Origin: Toxonevra muliebris
Lineage: Eukaryota; Arthropoda; Insecta; Diptera; Pallopteridae
Assembly: GCA_963691655.1 (NCBI GenBank)
Contig: OY829329.1
Coordinates: 14,956,708 to 15,020,707 of the forward strand
DNA: 64,000 nucleotides
Reading direction: 5' to 3'
Each line of letters opens with the position of its first letter. The stretch's first letter is position 1. The notes below the pieces were generated by a model. That model saw only the letters and a program-made list of their open reading frames with translations, searched no databases and was not told the DNA's origin. The translations under genes were made by a program, and so were the position numbers. Of this stretch, positions 47,172-57,045 are shown one piece after another.

Positions 47172-47281
47172 ACCATGCCAAAGCAGGCGTATGCAAGAGC
47201 ATAATATATTTCTCATGCGTTTGGCTTATTTTTATATATAATGTCCTCAATCTATCATTGTGCATGTATGGGTGGCCATCA
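47172..47281 (+). repeat. Dispersed repeat GAGCTCAGTCG/CATGTATAGG, copy 4
   Basis: It contains GCCAAAGCAGGCGTATGCAAGAGCATAA and, after a diverged stretch, CATTGTGCATGTATGGGTGGCCAT. It abuts the polypyrimidine block that starts at about 47285, just as copy 2 abuts a pyrimidine-rich array. Confidence 0.65.
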
Positions 47282-47284
47282 CTG

Positions 47285-48860
47285 GTATATTTTTTTGTTT
47301 ACTACTTTTTTTCTCGAGCATTCCTTTTTCTTCTCCCTATTCTTTTTCTTTTTTGATTCAAGCTTTTTTACTTCTTGTCTATATTTTATCCTCCTTCTCC
47401 CGTTTCATCCGCTTCTATCTGTTTCTCAGTTTTTTTTTAAATTCAATACCTCTTTTTCTTTGCCCCCACCTCTCTCTCTCTCTCTCTCTATTCCACAGTC
47501 CTATCACTTTCTAACACACTTTTCTCGCCAAGCCCTTCCTTCTACCTCCCTTCCTCTCTCTCCCTCTACCTCCCCTTCCTCTTCTCCCTCTACCTCCCCT
47601 TCCTCTTTCTCCCTCTACCTCCCCTTCCTCTCTCTCCCTCTACCTCTCCTTCCTCTCTCTCCCTCTGCCTCCCTTCCTCTCTCTCCCTCTACCTTCCCTT
47701 CCTCTCTCCCCCTTTACCTCCCCTTCCTCTTTCTCCCTTTACCTCCCCTTCCTCTTTCTCCCTCTACCTCCCCTTCCTCTCACCCCCTCTACCTCCCCTT
47801 CCTCTCTCCCCCTCTACCTCCCCTTCCTCTTTTTCCTCCACCTCCCCTTCCTCTTTTTCCCTCCACCTTCCCTTCCTCTTTCTCCCTCTACCTCCCCTTC
47901 CTCTCACCCCCTCTACCTCCCCTTCCTCTCTCCCCCTCTACCTCCCCTTCCTCTTTCTCCCTCTACCTTCCCTTCCTCTTTCTCCCTCTACCTCCCCTTC
48001 CTCTCTCCCCCTCTACCTCCCCTTCCTCTTTCTCCCTCCACCTTCCCTTCCTCTTTCTCCCTCTACCTCCGCTTCCTCTCTCTCCCTCTACCACCCCTTT
48101 CTCTCTCTCCCTCTACCTCCCCTTCCTCAATCTCCCTCTACCTCCCCTTCCTCTCTCTTCCTCTACCTCCCCTTCCTCTTTCGCCATCTACCACCCCTTC
48201 CTCTCTCACCCTCTACCTCCCCTCCTCTCTCTGCCTCTACCTCTCCTCCTTCTATCCCCTCTCTCTAACCCTCCTTTCCTAGAATTCCCCTCGCTCTACC
48301 TCCCCCCTCTTCTACCTGCCCCCTTCTGCTTTCCCTCTTTCTACCTCACCTGCCTCTATCAACCCCTCTCTCTACTCCCCTCCCTCTCCCTACTCTTTCT
48401 ATCTCTTACCTATTTTGACACCTTCTTTTCTGTTCACCTTCTCTCTCTCTCTCTACATCAACTTATGTTCTATCAACCTTCTCTGACACAGCGAGGGACC
48501 TCTCTCTTTTCACCTTAAATCTCTCTTCACCTTCTCCCTTTGCTTTTTTTGTATCCACCGCTCCAGCTCCTCTTCTACCCCTCTCTCCACTACTCCAATC
48601 CCTCTCTCTCTTTCTCCCCTCAATAGTAAAATTTTTCTCATTTTTATTTTTACCTCTTTCTCTTTCAATTTTTCTCTCTACTTTCCCGCTTCCCACATAT
48701 TTTTGACACGATTTCGTTTTGGCTCTGTTTTTCTTTCACATTCTCCTTCTTTCTCTCTCTCCACCCCTCCTCCCAAATATTTCTTTCCCTTTTCTCTTGC
48801 TCTCCCTCTTTCCCTCTCTACCTTTTCTGTATTCATTTTTCTCTCGCCCTCTATTCATAC
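47285..48860 (+). repeat. Polypyrimidine block of about 1.5 kb
   Basis: The plus strand is overwhelmingly C+T from about 47285 to 48860. The centre is a 25-bp minisatellite (separate entry). The flanks are TTTCTCTCTC-type sequence. A 425-codon open frame (47241-48518) spans it, made of Ser, Pro, Leu and Phe only because pyrimidine-only codons contain no stops. There is no start context, domain or codon structure suggesting a real protein. Confidence 0.9.
47535..48250 (+). repeat. 25-bp pyrimidine minisatellite
   Basis: About 28 units of CTACCTCCCCTTCCTCTTTCTCCCT-type sequence (read in two parts: CTACCTCCCC and TTCCTCTYTCTCCCT). Unit starts measured at 47591, 47616, 47641, 47666, 47690 and 47715 give periods of 25, 25, 25, 24 and 25. 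Polypurine/polypyrimidine mirror-like tracts of this kind can form triplex DNA. That is an inference. Confidence 0.92.
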
Positions 48861-48880
48861 ACTGAAATTAAATTTTAGAG

Positions 48881-49125
48881 CAGGAGTGCCCATAATTTTC
48901 TTATGAAAGTGCAAACACCAATACATATAAACTTTATTATTATAAACTCATACGTTAGACAACAACAAAATCTATGTTGAAGACCAACAAAGTATAAGAA
49001 AGTGTTGTTGCTTTGCACTTTGGTATCTGTAAAGAAGAGAGATGAGAAATGCTCAACCTATGCCAAAGTACTTTTACAAAAACAAATGTGCACCGAGTGA
49101 AGAGCATAGACTGTGGGCACCTCTG
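48881..49125 (-). mobile_element. hAT-type MITE, copy 2 (inverted relative to copy 1)
   Basis: A 245-bp element. The plus strand begins CAGGAGTGCCCATAATTTTC and ends GTGGGCACCTCTG, so the ends are inverted CAG(A/G)(G/A)GTGCCCA. Flanking 8-mers TTTTAGAG and TCTTAAAG match at six of eight positions, consistent with an aged hAT target duplication. Read on the minus strand it is collinear with 45113-45365. No coding capacity. Confidence 0.8.
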
Positions 49126-50194
49126 TCTTAAAGTTTTAGGTTGAGTGAATTAACTTGACATTCATTTAACTCAACATTAGGTTGGATCGGAAAACTAAAA
49201 ATCTTTGAACTGCAAATTTTATATACAGTGCGGAAATTTACTTTTTGGAAACGTAAGTAAGTGCATATATGCGAGTGCTGCGCGCTTACAATAAATTCAT
49301 ATTTTTTCAAGCATTTCTCTATTTACATTTCCATATCAATTTTATATTATAAAGAAATTGAACCAAGTAAATTGGAATTAGCTACAAATTTACGCAGTCA
49401 CAAAATAAAAACAAAAAAAAATTCAAAAAAATCGAAAATACTTTAGAATAATGTGCAAACAAATACGAATAAAATATGTAAAAAAAAAGAAAGGAATTGA
49501 TGATAAAAATGGCTGGCGCTTCCATTAAATTACCATAATGGTTACCTATTTTTCCTTCTCTCAATCTCTCTCTCTGCCTCTCTCTCATTTTGTTCTTCTA
49601 AACCATTAAGGCGCACAGTTTATAATGCATCATTTGAACAATTTTTGTTGTTCTTGCTTAAAGTACGAGTATGTACATAAAAGAAAAGAGATAAATGGAT
49701 AGAAAATTTATGTGTGAAAGGAAAAAAAAAAAATATATTGTAAAAATATCTTCTAAAAAAAACGAAAGAAAGAAAAAAACAAACGTCAATAGTAAAATAA
49801 AATGCATTCCAAATGTGTTTTATTTTTATTTTTTATTTTTTTGTTTTATTGATAATGGATATCATGCAGCGAGTGAGGTTTAAGATATTAAAATCTCTTT
49901 AATATATTTTTAAAGTAGTGGAAGTTTGCAATTATCTTTATCTGCATTTTGAATTGTGGAAGAAATTTAGATCAATAGATTTCTGAAGGAATTTATTTTT
50001 GATATGCAGTTATATACTTATACGCGAGAGCATTTAAATATTATCAGGCTATACTGAATTTGTGCCACACCACACCACATACCATTTCATATATTTTATA
50101 TCAATTGTCAGTTGTATACTTCGCTCTCACCTACACAACGGACTCTATGTCTTCTCAATACACAAAGAAGAACTTATGCCTGGTATTCACTATG
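49126..50194. other. No gene seen; AT-rich spacer
   Basis: No gene. A-rich and T-rich runs lie near 49410-49500, 49725-49790 and 49815-49850. Open frames translate these. Confidence 0.55.
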
Positions 50195-50297
50195 TCAAAT
50201 TCAATCTAATTTGCCGCACATGTTGGCAAATTTCATACGGGAAATTCTCTCTTTTTCTCTCTTTGATGGCAAATATGTCATAGTGAAAACCAAGCAT
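50195..50297 (+). repeat. Dispersed hairpin repeat AATTTGCC..TTGGCAAATT, copy 2
   Basis: Same ordered blocks as 25497-25602. Here the ends also pair: TTCACTATGTCAAATT (about 50187-50202) against AAATATGTCATAGTGAAAA (about 50272-50290). The block therefore looks like a small foldback element of about 100 bp. Confidence 0.7.
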
Positions 50298-50455
50298 TAG
50301 TTGAAAGAAACTACCTGAGTTGCATACGGAAATTTCTATGCTCCATATACAATACATAACAACAATACAAACAATAATGTATATATTTGTGCTCTCTTCC
50401 TCTTTCACTCTCTCTCTCTGAGATTTGTTTTTTTCCTTGCTTTTGTATTGCATCA

Positions 50456-50805
50456 ATACAAGCAAAGATAGAGAAGAGAGCCAAGAGTACAGGATTTACA
50501 GTAATGCCTATCTCTCTCTCTTTCTGTCTCATTCTACCTTGTTCTGACCGCCTAGAATATATATATATGTACCGTGAATAATCGAATGGCTTCTTTCTTT
50601 GCACACCAAACTTTAAAAAGCCATTTAAGGCGAATTCAACAACCGAGTGCCGTGCTCTCTTTTTGTTTTTTTTTTTTATATGAAGTTTCTATTATCTCAG
50701 TTTAGGAGAGCAGAAAACTTCATATAAACAAAAAACGAAAACAGAGAGCGGCAATCGGGTGGTAAATTCGCCTTTAAAAAGCTTATTCCACGATTGAGAG
50801 CTTAG
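50456..50805 (+). repeat. Segmental duplication, left copy
   Basis: ATACAAGCAAAGATAGAGAAGAGAG through CCACGATTGAGAGCTTAG aligns with 54604-54895 in the same orientation. It includes TTTACAGTAATGC, TCTGACCGCCTAGAA, CGTGAATAATCGAATGGC and a MITE. The left copy has the complete MITE. The right copy lacks its left arm. Confidence 0.85.
50628..50773. mobile_element. AGGCGAATT hairpin MITE, complete copy
   Basis: A 146-bp element, the best preserved of its family here. The left end AGGCGAATTCAACAACCG and the inverted right end AGGCGAATTTACCACCCG are near-identical. The pairing continues through GAGTGCCG/GATTGCCG and GCTCTCTTTT, with an internal ATATGAAGTTT/AACTTCATAT stem, so nearly the whole element can fold back. 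TTA flanks both sides (50625-50627 and 50774-50776), consistent with a 3-bp target duplication of the PIF/Harbinger type. No coding capacity. Confidence 0.85.
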
Positions 50806-51059
50806 CCGAAAATATACGATGGAGTTACGTCATTACTGATATTATTATAATTGTTTTTGTATTGCATCATTTCTCATGTTCACACTCTGCTATGTTTTTT
50901 TTTTTTTTTTTTTGCACAACATAAACAATATTGTATTTGTTTTCATTCTCTCTGCAGTTATACTTCAACAACACGAACAAAAATGCTTTTGCACTCTTTG
51001 TCTCTCTCACTCTCTTCTAATTACTCAATGCTCACACTTTGTGATCTTCAAATTTACCC

Positions 51060-51170
51060 ATCGAGTGCCGTTATCTCTTTTCATTTATTTTAATGAAGCT
51101 TTTACTCTCTTAATTTAAGAGAACGAAAACCTTCATTTAAAAAAAAAAAAAACGGAAAGAGAGTGCCGCA
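51060..51170. mobile_element. Related GA-rich hairpin element, decayed
   Basis: Left arm TCGAGTGCCGTTATCTCTTTTCAT and right arm GGAAAGAGAGTGCCGCACTCGG (in reverse) pair. An inner TAATGAAG/CTTCATTTA stem and a CTCTCTTAATTTAAGAGA palindrome are present. It resembles the AGGCGAATT family's inner part (GAGTGCCG and ATGAAG stem) but lacks its AGGCGAATT ends. Confidence 0.55.
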
Positions 51171-52544
51171 CTCGGCTTTAATTCAACGAATCGTCGTTAA
51201 TAAACAAAATTTAATAGAAATTTTTTTGCGTGTATGTATTGCATATAAAATTTATAGTTATTAGCTACTTCATTTTGTGAAATTATTTCTAAAGATATTC
51301 ATTCATTTCAAATTGGCAATCGAAATGGCATCCTTATCAAATGCTCACTTAACTAAAAATGTCGTATCGAATATACATGAATAGCTATAGACATAAATAT
51401 ATATATACATATGCATAAATATAGCTACGTACATACATACATATGCATACCTAAACCATAAACTACATACCTTCACACACACAATGACAAATGTTTAATG
51501 AAGTGGCTAAAATATTTAAATTGGCTCGTTTAATTTTAGCTTCTCTCTCTATCTCAGAAGCTTTTTGACTTGGATTTACCTTTGCAGTGTGTTGGTTCGT
51601 TTTTACTACAAGTGGAAAATGGAAAATATTTTTTAACAATGATTTATGCATACGATTGATCTCTTTTGAAAAATGAAATAAAAAGGAAAAAAGAAAAAAA
51701 AAAAAAAGAAAAAAATTGAAACGTTTAATGTGAGAATAGAGAGAAGAATTTGGTAACGCTCGATTTGAGTTGAATACATACATATAAACATACATACATA
51801 TATACTTAAATACTTATAAACGTTTGTATAATGCAATTCTAATATTCTTTCATTCAGCATATACCGAGTACTTTCATATCAATATTTCTTGTACTTTCAT
51901 ACTTTGAGTTTTACAAAGAACTTGTGAATGGAATATACATACAGAAAATTCTAGAATGATTTGACAAAAATTTGCTATTACTTATAGTACATTTCTATTT
52001 CTGTTAAATGAAAAATAAATTGCTTAAAATATTAACTGGCAATTAAAGGTAAAATAAACTCCATAAATATTTTCCTTTTGAATTTATAAATAAGTTATGG
52101 ACTCGAATAAAAAGTGTGTGTATTGAGAATCTTTGACAAGTGCTTGGACTCACTCTTTCTCTCTTTTAAATTCACCTTTCATCACTTTTCACATGCATAT
52201 TTCGCAATTTTAAATTATAATATTGTAAACAAGTTAATTTCGGTATCGCATATTTAAACCAGTGGTACTTACGAGGGTCTACGTATGACCATCGATATAA
52301 GAATTAGAACTGAGATAGAAAAGTTGACTATAAAAACATTAAGAAAAAAACATCACACAACAACAAGTGAGAACTTTTGCATTTTTTCGACGATGATTGA
52401 ATATTTGCTCTACGTTTGGTAGAGCGAAAATGCTTGATGCTTGATGGCGAAATATTCTCAAAAAAAAGAAGCGAAATTCTATAACGGAATCGTATATGAT
52501 TTCAACACAATGAAAATATAAAAGTCTCTCTCTCAATCTCTATA
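51171..52544. other. No gene seen; AT-rich spacer
   Basis: No gene. ATAC/ATAT tracts lie at 51390-51480. The sequence at about 52266-52300 (GTACTTACGAG..CTACGTATGACCATCGATAT) is an inverted relative of the end of the 278-bp units at 37 kb and of 38188-38225. Confidence 0.55.
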
Positions 52545-52785
52545 CTAAAAGTGTGTTTGTGTGTATGCGTATGTGAGAGAGTGACTGTTAGTATACAAAG
52601 ACGCGGCAGAGCAGCTCAGGAGAGACGGTAGAGAGAAAAAACAAATAAAAAAGAAGTGTCAAGTGAACTCTCTTCTCTGTGAGAGAGAAATACCGTTAGA
52701 ATGCAAAAATGCGGCAGAGGAGTCGTAATGAGATGATAGAGAGAGAAAAATAGTTTAAAAGAAGTGTCAAGTGAACTCTCTTTGC
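52545..52785 (+). repeat. 108-bp tandem duplication
   Basis: AAGAAGTGTCAAGTGAACTCTCTT starts at about 52651 and 52759. It is preceded each time by ATGCGGCAGAG or ACGCGGCAGAG and GTAGAGAGAAAAA. Two purine-rich units. Confidence 0.7.
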
Positions 52786-53047
52786 AGCATGGCTACGTTC
52801 GCTTTATGCGCAAGTGCTGTTATTTGAGTGATACCGACTTCTCTACAAAGTTCTAGTTTAATTATTCAATTAAAATAATTCAACTATATAAAATTTAATT
52901 GTGTTTGTTTTATACAAACTACATAATCAATCAAACTTAATCCACACTTTCTGTATATATGTTTTTGTAGTCGCTTTCACAAGTAAAGACATTTCAAGGT
53001 ATAAGACATTTCTAGGTAACACACCGCCATGTTTTAAAGCAGACTAT

Positions 53048-53634
53048 CAGGCATGCTCCAGAATTCACTTTCTAGTGAAAGGGAATTGAAATCACTTCAA
53101 TTTCACTATTTGGTGCTCTATGATTCACTTTCACTTTCTTTTCCTACTCGTTATTAAAAGTGAATTTCGAACGAATTCGTATGCTCTAGAAACCGAATTC
53201 ACAAAAAAAAAGTGATTTCAATTCACTTTAGCAGCAACAAGTGAGTTCAAGCAAAATGCAAATTTAACAAAAATTTAATCAAGTATAGAAAATATGAATG
53301 AAAGCATAAGAGCTTCTCCCAAGATGCTTTATTCGTCAATTTATGGAGAAGCATCCAGACATCGCTAGAGGCTTCGTCAAGCGATAAAGTAAAAGTAAAA
53401 GCACTGGCAAAAAAAACACTCATATTTTTAAATTTTCACAACCTCTTTTTGTTTTTTTTTTCCTTGCGCCAATAACCAGCTGATCGAAAAATATAGCAAG
53501 CTGCAAACATTACAACGAATCAAAAAAAAATAATGAATTTGAATTCACTCGGTTTCTAGAGCACCAAAAACAATTTCACTCGATTTCAAATTCACTTTCG
53601 AATTCACTTTCATTCGGATTCTGGAGCATGCCTG
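53048..53634. mobile_element. 587-bp DNA transposon derivative (CAGGCATGCTCC ends)
   Basis: The ends are perfect 17-bp inverted repeats, CAGGCATGCTCCAGAAT, flanked by TAT on both sides. Inside both ends lie multiple direct and inverted copies of AATTCACTTTC/GTGAATT, arranged like subterminal transposase-binding repeats. The middle holds a short open stretch on the plus strand, about 53320-53394, reading FIRQFMEKHPDIARGF. It resembles the Myb/SANT-like (zeste-type) DNA-binding domain often carried by PIF/Harbinger elements, and is bounded by stops. The element is probably non-autonomous with a coding remnant. Superfamily assignment is tentative. Confidence 0.75.
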
Positions 53635-54603
53635 TATATTTTTAAGCCCTACAAAAAATTAAATATATTTTTTTTTCACACCAACCTCTTTTTGGTCTTT
53701 TCCTCTCTAGAATTTCTGGTATTTTTTAGAAATTTAATTTCAATAGAAAAGCAGTTCAATTGGAAAAAATAAAAGACCTTCCCAAAGGAAACGTCAAAAA
53801 AATCAACGAGAAATTCTAGTACGGCCGAATTTTGACTCGTTTTACTTCGCTTCCTTCCTCCCCCATCGCGCCTACAAACCAAAAATCGTTGCGAAAAAGC
53901 GGTCAGAAATCATCGTATCTAATAGCAGATTTTATTTTTAAGTCCTACTAATTTGAGACCTGGGACAAAATTGAACGTTACGAGAAATTAAATATTTTTT
54001 ATTTTCACACCAACCCCTCTCTGGACCATTCATTTCTAGATTATTTGGTATTTTCTAGAAATTTCATATAAATAAATAAAGAGCTTAATTGGAAAAAATA
54101 AAATACCTTTCCCAAGGAGGTGTAAGAAAGCTATCATTCCATCAAATCACTCTACTATTGCTTATTCTAGAAATGCTATTGCATAGAACTTGAAAAATTT
54201 CTCTCTCTCTCTTTCTTTGTAACTGTTGTTGCTCTCTTCTTTTGTTTCAATTTTCTTATTATGTGCAATTTGTTTTTGTAAATGTCGTGCTCAAGTGAGT
54301 TCAACAAAAATTCATTAAAAAAAAATGTGAAAATTAATATATTAAAGCTATTAACTTTATTCATATATTTAAAAATGAAATTCTAGAGCAACAAGCTTAA
54401 ACACTTTGAATTAAATTTATTACTCTATTATTGTCATTATTAAATAAAGTTGTTTCTCTCTTCCTCCACAGTAAGTCTAAAGAAAAATAATAAACTCTTC
54501 AGCTGCTGCTTGCAGTGAGACTTTGTGAGAGAATGAAAATACGAACCTCAGTGGTTTGAATTTGTAGTTTTGTAGTTTAAATAAAGCAAAAGAGAGTGCT
54601 GAT
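53635..54603. other. No gene seen; spacer
   Basis: No gene. The blocks CACACCAACC.CT.TTTGG..TTTCTAGA and TTTCTAGAATTT..GGTATTTT..AGAAATTT recur at about 53680-53740 and 54003-54065, a diverged duplication of about 325 bp. Other sequence is AT-rich. Confidence 0.5.
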
Positions 54604-54895
54604 ATACAAGCAAAGATAGAGAAGAGAGTCAGGAGTACAGGTTTTACAGTAATGCTTCTCTCTCTCTCTCATTCTACCTCGTGCTGACTGCCTAGAACAT
54701 ATATATGTATCGTGAATAAAGGAATGGCTTCTTTCTTTGCACAATGAACTTTAAAACTTTTTTTTTTTTTATATGAAGTTTCTATGATCTCAGTTTCAGA
54801 GAGTGAAAAACTTCATATAAAAAAACGAAAAGAGAGAGCGGCAATCGGGTGGTGAATTCGTCTTTAGAAAGCTTTTACCACGATTGGGAGCTTAG
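54604..54895 (+). repeat. Segmental duplication, right copy, with truncated MITE
   Basis: It aligns with 50456-50805. At about 54750 the sequence jumps from GAACTTTAAAA straight into the T-run and ATATGAAGTTTCTATGATCTCAG. The left AGGCGAATT arm of the MITE and its flank are missing, while the right arm ends at GAATTCGTCT (54863). An element missing one end could not be mobilised by itself. Confidence 0.8.
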
Positions 54896-55606
54896 TAAAC
54901 ATTGACATAATTATGATTAATTTATAACAAAGAAAATCACCAATTTAATTGATTATTACTTGAAGTAAAGAGATCTCTCTAGTATATTTATCATTTTTTG
55001 AAGAACAGTTTCTAAAAATTGATTTATTTTTGCAAAAAATTAATTAAAATTAAAATTTATGTATTGAAACAGAAAACTAAACCTTTTTTTTTTTTTTTTG
55101 TATTACTTTTTACATAATGAGTTGGGTTTCCCCCAAATTAGAAATCAAAAAACTCACAAAGAAATTAAAAAAATAACAAATTCAGTTAATTTAGCGAACC
55201 TTATTTTTATTTAAGTCGGTACTTTACTAATATTGCAAGGTGTGGGTAAACGTGATTAGTTGAAAGTCAATAATAATAACAAATTGAATGAATGCAAATA
55301 ACACAATTTCAATGATCTCTGCTCTTTAAATTTGTGTTGTAAGTTTTTAATTAAAAACTTTTTATTAATAGTATAGTAAATATGTGTGCATGCATAATAT
55401 TAATAACAATATAATTACAAAAAAGGTGACGTTGGTGGAATTCCCTCATAATAAAAATAACAAGTTATAACTTTTTTGTGCTTACTGATTGACTGACTGA
55501 CTCAGAACCAGATATATACCTACCTATATAGTATATTACTATAAACTTTTACGAGTGTAACGTATAAAAAATAAGCAACAACAACAACAGCAAGTGCTAC
55601 TACTAC

Positions 55607-55635
55607 CAGCAGCAGCAGCAGCAACAGAAGCAGCA
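55607..55635 (+). repeat. Interrupted (CAG)n microsatellite
   Basis: CAGCAGCAGCAGCAGCAACAGAAGCAGCAG-type run preceded by CAACAACAACAACAG. Frames through it stop almost at once (TAA after the run). Confidence 0.8.
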
Positions 55636-56939
55636 GTAAACTGATAAAATGTAAACAAAACGTTTACGTTAACGTTTTTATCTATGTACTTTCGGTATTA
55701 AAAATAAAATGTATTTGTGAAGAATTCATACGTTTTAAAGGTATCAGTATCTGAGTCCTATCCATTGCTGCAACTACTGCAACTGCTGCTGTTGCACCAC
55801 TCACATTTTGCACCATCACCAACACCACTCTTCATGATATTGTATGTTCTGTTGTTGTGGTGGTGGTGGTAGTAAAATTCCCTCTCAGCTTATATAATAG
55901 CTGTGAATGTCTGCTACCTGCTATGTCATAAGTGATTTTCGTAGTAAAGTAGCGGTAAAGCCACATTAAATTTACTTTGTATGTGCACACGTAAGGTTGT
56001 CATCATTGGTTATATCCTTACATATATTGTAGAAAGTAAGAGCCATGAATACAAGAGCATGAATGCATCTATCTGCGTGTGTGTGTGTGTTTGGCTTTAC
56101 GCAGTAATCATCACTTTGTGTAAAATCAGTTATTACAACCACCGAAGGGAAACAATGGTGAATTACAAAGTATGAATTCCCAAGAATGAGCTCTGCCTTT
56201 TTAATACTATTTATATAAAAGATTAATTCACAAAGAAATTCTATAAAGATTCTGACATACAAAGGTTCAATTAATTACGCATAGTTTCCAGATTTTTTTA
56301 TTTGCCATTAGCGGTTTTTCTAAATATGAAAATATACCTTCAAACGTCTGTGAGAGAAGTTTTAAAGAGAGAGTAAGGAAGGAAGGAAGGTAATAAAACT
56401 TAAAGCATGGGTATTGTTGTAGTGAGAGTGAAAAAGAGCAAGTTTCAGAGAGTAAATCCTGTTACACATATCAGCAAAGATATATGTATATCTTAATAAT
56501 TTGTTGTTGTTGTAAAATTTTACGAAGCAATTCGCCGTAGCTGCACATGTGAGCCAAAATGTCGGAGAATTTTTATGATATTTTGCATATAGATTCTCAC
56601 ACATACTACATTGTAATATCTCAGTGTATGTATATGAAATTGATAATGTATGAGTGAGCGAAGTAGTTGCTCTCGTCGGGACTTGTAATGTATCAATGAG
56701 TTTGCTGAGTACGCTCTCGTCGAAAAAACTTATTTAAGCCAAAATTACAACAATAACGCATAATGGTAGTAAAGCAGTGGTAGTTTGCAGCGCTGCTCTA
56801 ATTAGCCTCATTCCCAAATTTACTGTATATTCGTAAAAACAAAGAAGTGTGCATTCAGCAAGTCCTCTCTTGTGCTCTCGTTTTCACTCTCTCGTGCTCT
56901 TATTAGAACAATTGAAATGCTGTTTTTTTTTTTGTGACT

Positions 56940-57045
56940 TTCTCTTTTATTAATTTACTTACTCTCCATATATATGAGTACATATTTGTTTTTGTACACA
57001 CAAACTCGTGAGCGATCGTTAATGTGTACACGCAACAATGCCAAT
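56940..57045 (+). repeat. Dispersed repeat, copy 2 (ACTCGTGAGCGATCG type)
   Basis: The same block as 23695-23795, with the core ACTCGTGAGCGATCGTTAATGTGTA (in two pieces: ACTCGTGAGCGATCG and TTAATGTGTA) fully conserved and CAACAAT following. Confidence 0.75.

Noticed and set aside
47241..48518. 425-codon open frame as a Ser/Pro/Leu-rich protein gene
   Set aside because: Pyrimidine-only DNA cannot form stop codons on this strand. The frame translates a 25-bp minisatellite whose period is not a multiple of 3, and has no domain or gene structure.
55559..55640. Poly-Gln coding exon
   Set aside because: The CAA/CAG run is followed immediately by an in-frame stop and lies in AT-rich DNA without splice structure.
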